Assembly (NCBI GenBank): GCA_003254905.1
Contig: QANU01063901.1
Location: forward strand, 62,001-126,000
Origin: Nissolia schottii
Taxonomy: Eukaryota; Streptophyta; Magnoliopsida; Fabales; Fabaceae
Direction of reading: 5' to 3'
Length of the DNA stretch: 64,000 nt
Shown here piece by piece: positions 61,133 through 64,000 of this stretch. Numbering within the stretch: position 1 is the first letter of the stretch; each line of letters begins with the position of its first letter. The translations under genes and the position numbers were made by a program. The notes beneath the pieces were generated by a model. It had not been told where the DNA came from and made no database searches. It saw nothing but the letters and a program-made list of their open reading frames with translations.

Positions 61133-62445
61133 AAAAAATGTAGCTTAAACTAAATTAATTGAGGTTTATTAACTTTTAAATGTTTGGTTTTGTTAATTAG
61201 TGTCATTAGGACACTTGTTAAGAAGTCTAAAGTAAAAAAGAACATATTGTTTTCTATATATTTAATGCATTGAAAGCTTTAGAACCTTATTTTTTCGATA
61301 AAATCTTTTTTACTTTAGATTTTTTAATAAGTGTCGTCATGATACTTATTAGTTTTTTTCTTAAATGTTTAGGGCTTAAAATAAATAAAAAAGGGATAAA
61401 TAGACCAATTAATCTACCATAAAACGAGGCAAATTGACAATGTTAACCTTTTTTTTTTGAAAAAATAAATTCTCATCTATTTCAACAAATTTTGCACGCA
61501 CAATTAAATTTGTTCTAAAATAAAATAAAAAAAGACAAGTCCACATCGCAAAAATTAGGAGAAAATGCTGTCAAACAAGTGAGAATAAATCATTTTTTCT
61601 TTTAGAGTTTTTATTAAAGCACTTATTAAGAAATTAAAAAAAAATGAAACTTTTTCATTGAAGATAACATTTTTAAAGTTTCAAAGCATTGAATATATTA
61701 AAAGTTAAAAAAAAATATAAAACTTCTTAGAACATTCGTTATATATATAAAACACGTTCTTGTTTTGATGTAAGCCCAAAATGAAAATGAAAGGGAAAAA
61801 ACAAACTGATTTGGACCAAAAAAAAGGTACCAATATAATATGGTTGACCATGAAATGTAAATGTAGGTGCATGTGTAGAGAGGATCCTCATTACCGGCGG
61901 GAAGACCGTTAAAGTCGTCACCGCAATCGTGGGTGACCCATTGCTGCTCATACAAGTCTCTAATTTATAAAATTGGATCAAAGCTGCCATAGAAAGAGTT
62001 TGTGTCGTAGGTCCTATGAATCTATGAAAAGTGGGTTGACTTTAATTTTCATCTTATTTTCCTTAATTGACTATGATTTGCACGAACTGAATCATATATG
62101 GACATGAAGAAAATGTGGTGCGTCTTGGATCAAGTGAAATTTCCTTGCTCATTTATATTTGTTGTAGCTTGAATTGCAAAAAGTTTATGATCATGGAGTA
62201 TAATAGTTGAAGGATCAACCAATTTGGACTTTACCATTAAAGTTTGCAGCATTCTATGGCCCTCGTTGTTGAGTTTAAAGTAGTGAGGGAAAACCCAAAT
62301 TTAAAAGAGATTTAAACTAATGGGTTAAATGAGAAATATAAAATTGGGTTAAGTGTCACATTTTCATCCAAATTTTTTTGGTCAAAATGTGTCGTTTAAC
62401 TTATTCTTTTTGATTTTAGGCTCCACTAACCATTTCAATCCCAAC
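61133..62445. other. AT-rich intergenic DNA
   Basis: No gene or repeat structure could be supported. Confidence 0.45.
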
Positions 62446-62870
62446 AAGTGGTATTAGAATTAATAGTTTGAATCTTATTTGCCAAGTATTTATAGTTTGC
62501 TCATCATATTTGCACCTAAGTTTCCTTGGCCTAGCTTGTGCATGTTTGTGCTCAGGTGTGATACTAGGCTTGAGCATCGTTTGCCGTAAGTAGTACTCGA
62601 AGCTTCCACAAAGAGGGAACATACGACCTTGTTGAGTCCCATACTTGATAAGAAGTTGTGGTTTCGAGAGTCAATGTAAAAAAGTCTTACATTGATTAAG
62701 TTTGAACTAAGTGCCTTAAGGTTTTAGATCAAGATGTAGTGTTTAGCACATTTTGTGTTTCTCACTTAGCCTATTTATTTAAATCTTCTCCAAGTTTGAG
62801 CTCCCCTCCCAACACTCACAAAAGCACACTTGATTGGTGTAGCAGTACCTTTTTTGCAAATCAATAAAAG
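62446..62870 (+). mobile_element. Possible LTR-retrotransposon or TRIM fragment starting at a primer-binding-like site
   Basis: CAAGTGGTATTAGAAT at about 62446-62461 resembles the initiator-Met tRNA primer site TGGTATCAGAGC with changes. GTTGAGTCCCATACTTGATAAG at about 62632 and TCTTACATTGATTAAG at about 62685 resemble TRIM/LTR ends. There are no coding domains, and boundaries are unknown. Confidence 0.35.
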
Positions 62871-62874
62871 TAGG

Positions 62875-63270
62875 ATAAATTACATTCACCTCCCCCTAGG
62901 CTCAATGAAATTATATTGACCCTTCTATTTGTTCAGGTAACACTAATTATTCCAGGCGAACATTGGCATCCCCTAATGATAACAAAATTAGGCATTGTTT
63001 GTTATTATTAGAGTGTTTTATCCACTATGTCTCTCACATTTTTGCACCTAGCAGAATTCACAACACAACTCTAACCAAACGAGGTTGTGAATTTGCGTGA
63101 GAGATGATAGAGGAGGGTTATGAAGTCCGTTGAGTGTGAAAATATGAGGGACACCATAAACAAAGGACCTTAATAACACATGACATCAAATTCTGCTATC
63201 ACTAAGCGAGGCCTATGTTCATTAGAAAAAACTAGTGTCGCTTGGACAAATAGAGGAGGTTACGGTAAAT
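62875..63270. mobile_element. Foldback element of about 400 bp
   Basis: The left side (GGATAAATTACATTCACCTCC, TTTGTTCAGGTAACACTA) pairs with the inverse of the right side (TAGTGTCGCTTGGACAAATAG, GAGGAGGTTACGGTAAATTTA). The centre, ATTCACAAC...GTTGTGAAT, lies at about 63090. It is probably a non-autonomous DNA element. Confidence 0.6.
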
Positions 63271-64000
63271 TTACTAAATCCCATGAGAGATCAGTATAAT
63301 ATACCCATAAAAGTAATATGTAAATCTCTTTGATATTTCAAAATCAATTTTTGTAGCAAGTAAATTGCTTTCATAAAAAAGGCCCTTTCGTGGCTAAATT
63401 ACAAGGATTAAATTTTTTTTATTAAAACAAAATGTGAAAAGATAATAAACTATGGAACCCTATAGTTTCGAGTGATCCAATACCCCCCTTATGTTGGTTG
63501 TAGATAGTAGAAGAATGAAACCACTACTAAATCTAGTCTCTTTGACAACATGAAGAAACCAAAAGCTTCGCTCCAATCTCTATCTATCCAAGGGATGGAA
63601 GGACAGAGGGCTTTGGTGTCCCCTTTGATCAAGAATTAGGGTCTCACATTAAATAGCCAATATGCTTTTATCTCATGTCTTATTTCGTGTTTGTTCATTT
63701 TATGGTTCAACATTTTGGTGTCCTAGGCGTAGAGAATCTACGCCATTAAATTAATTTTTTTTTAAAATGAGATCATTTGGGTGTTGGAATGCCACTACAA
63801 TCATATTGTCATGGACTTTTATCAAAGTTTTGGAGTTTTAATCTCCCAAAAATAATATAATATAATTTTTTTAGAAAAATGTATTAATTTTTAAGTAAAA
63901 GACATTTTTGTTAAGTATAATTTTTTATCATGCTTAACATATCACTAAACTCAAATTAACATTATAATATAACTCAATATTTATAAATGTCATTCTTCAC
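63271..64000. other. AT-rich intergenic DNA
   Basis: No coding or repeat structure recognised. Confidence 0.4.

Noticed and set aside
62446..62461. tRNA-Met gene fragment
   Set aside because: Only a short TGGTAT-AGA-like match, as in retrotransposon primer binding sites; no cloverleaf.

Overview
This is plant nuclear DNA. It has GT-AG introns, AT-rich intergenic sequence and dense nested transposons, and every confident gene is a plant family. A foldback MITE whose ends read GGTTAAATATGTTTT...AACATATTTAACCC (50244-50588) is of a type I associate with legumes, so a papilionoid legume is my best guess. The species cannot be named from the sequence alone. There are two assembly gaps: a single N at about 26371 and 630 Ns at 52255-52884.

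Genes. Six are supported, all but the first apparently complete: (1) 1-2962 (+), the 3' half of a CDK-like Ser/Thr kinase; (2) 14923-20498 (+), a SPA3/SPA4-type WD40 partner of COP1, with one GC-AG intron; (3) 27039-28936 (-), a GT14 family glucuronosyltransferase of the GlcAT14 type; (4) 44173-47605 (+), a proton pump interactor (PPI1) with a C-terminal membrane anchor; (5) 53051-57252 (+), a plastid/cyanobacterial-type S4-domain RNA-binding protein; (6) 58846-59331 (-), a cysteine-rich STIG1-like secreted protein. They belong to unrelated pathways (light signalling, Golgi arabinogalactan synthesis, H+-ATPase regulation, organelle RNA binding, secreted peptides). No operon-like or cluster logic is visible.

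Repeats fill most of the rest. At 4388-6949 a MULE-like foldback carries a solo LTR (5135-6700, TSD AGGTT). At 9075-12863 lies a deleted Ty3/gypsy element (TSD GTTTT). A gypsy-type accessory ORF remnant and an oppositely oriented integrase remnant occupy 21.7-26.4 kb. A broken PIF/Harbinger element (30.4-32.3 kb) abuts another solo LTR (32327-34294), followed by a CACTA end (34.87-35.37 kb). A second MULE-like foldback of the same family (35.7-39.9 kb) is split by a 3.2 kb solo LTR with a perfect AGAGA TSD. A third solo LTR (50764-52174, TSD CCTTC) belongs to the same family as the first. Several MITEs and short tandem duplications complete the picture.

Most unusual signal: inside the 3.2 kb LTR (38474-38741) there are 11 copies of a 16-base unit. 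Each has a constant 8-base loop (CCAAGTGT/CCAAGCGT) flanked by a 4-6 base stem whose sequence changes between copies but stays self-complementary (GTCC/GGAC, ATCC/GGAT, GTTC/GAAC, or a G-U wobble). It looks like an array of RNA hairpins in the retrotransposon leader, maintained by compensatory change.
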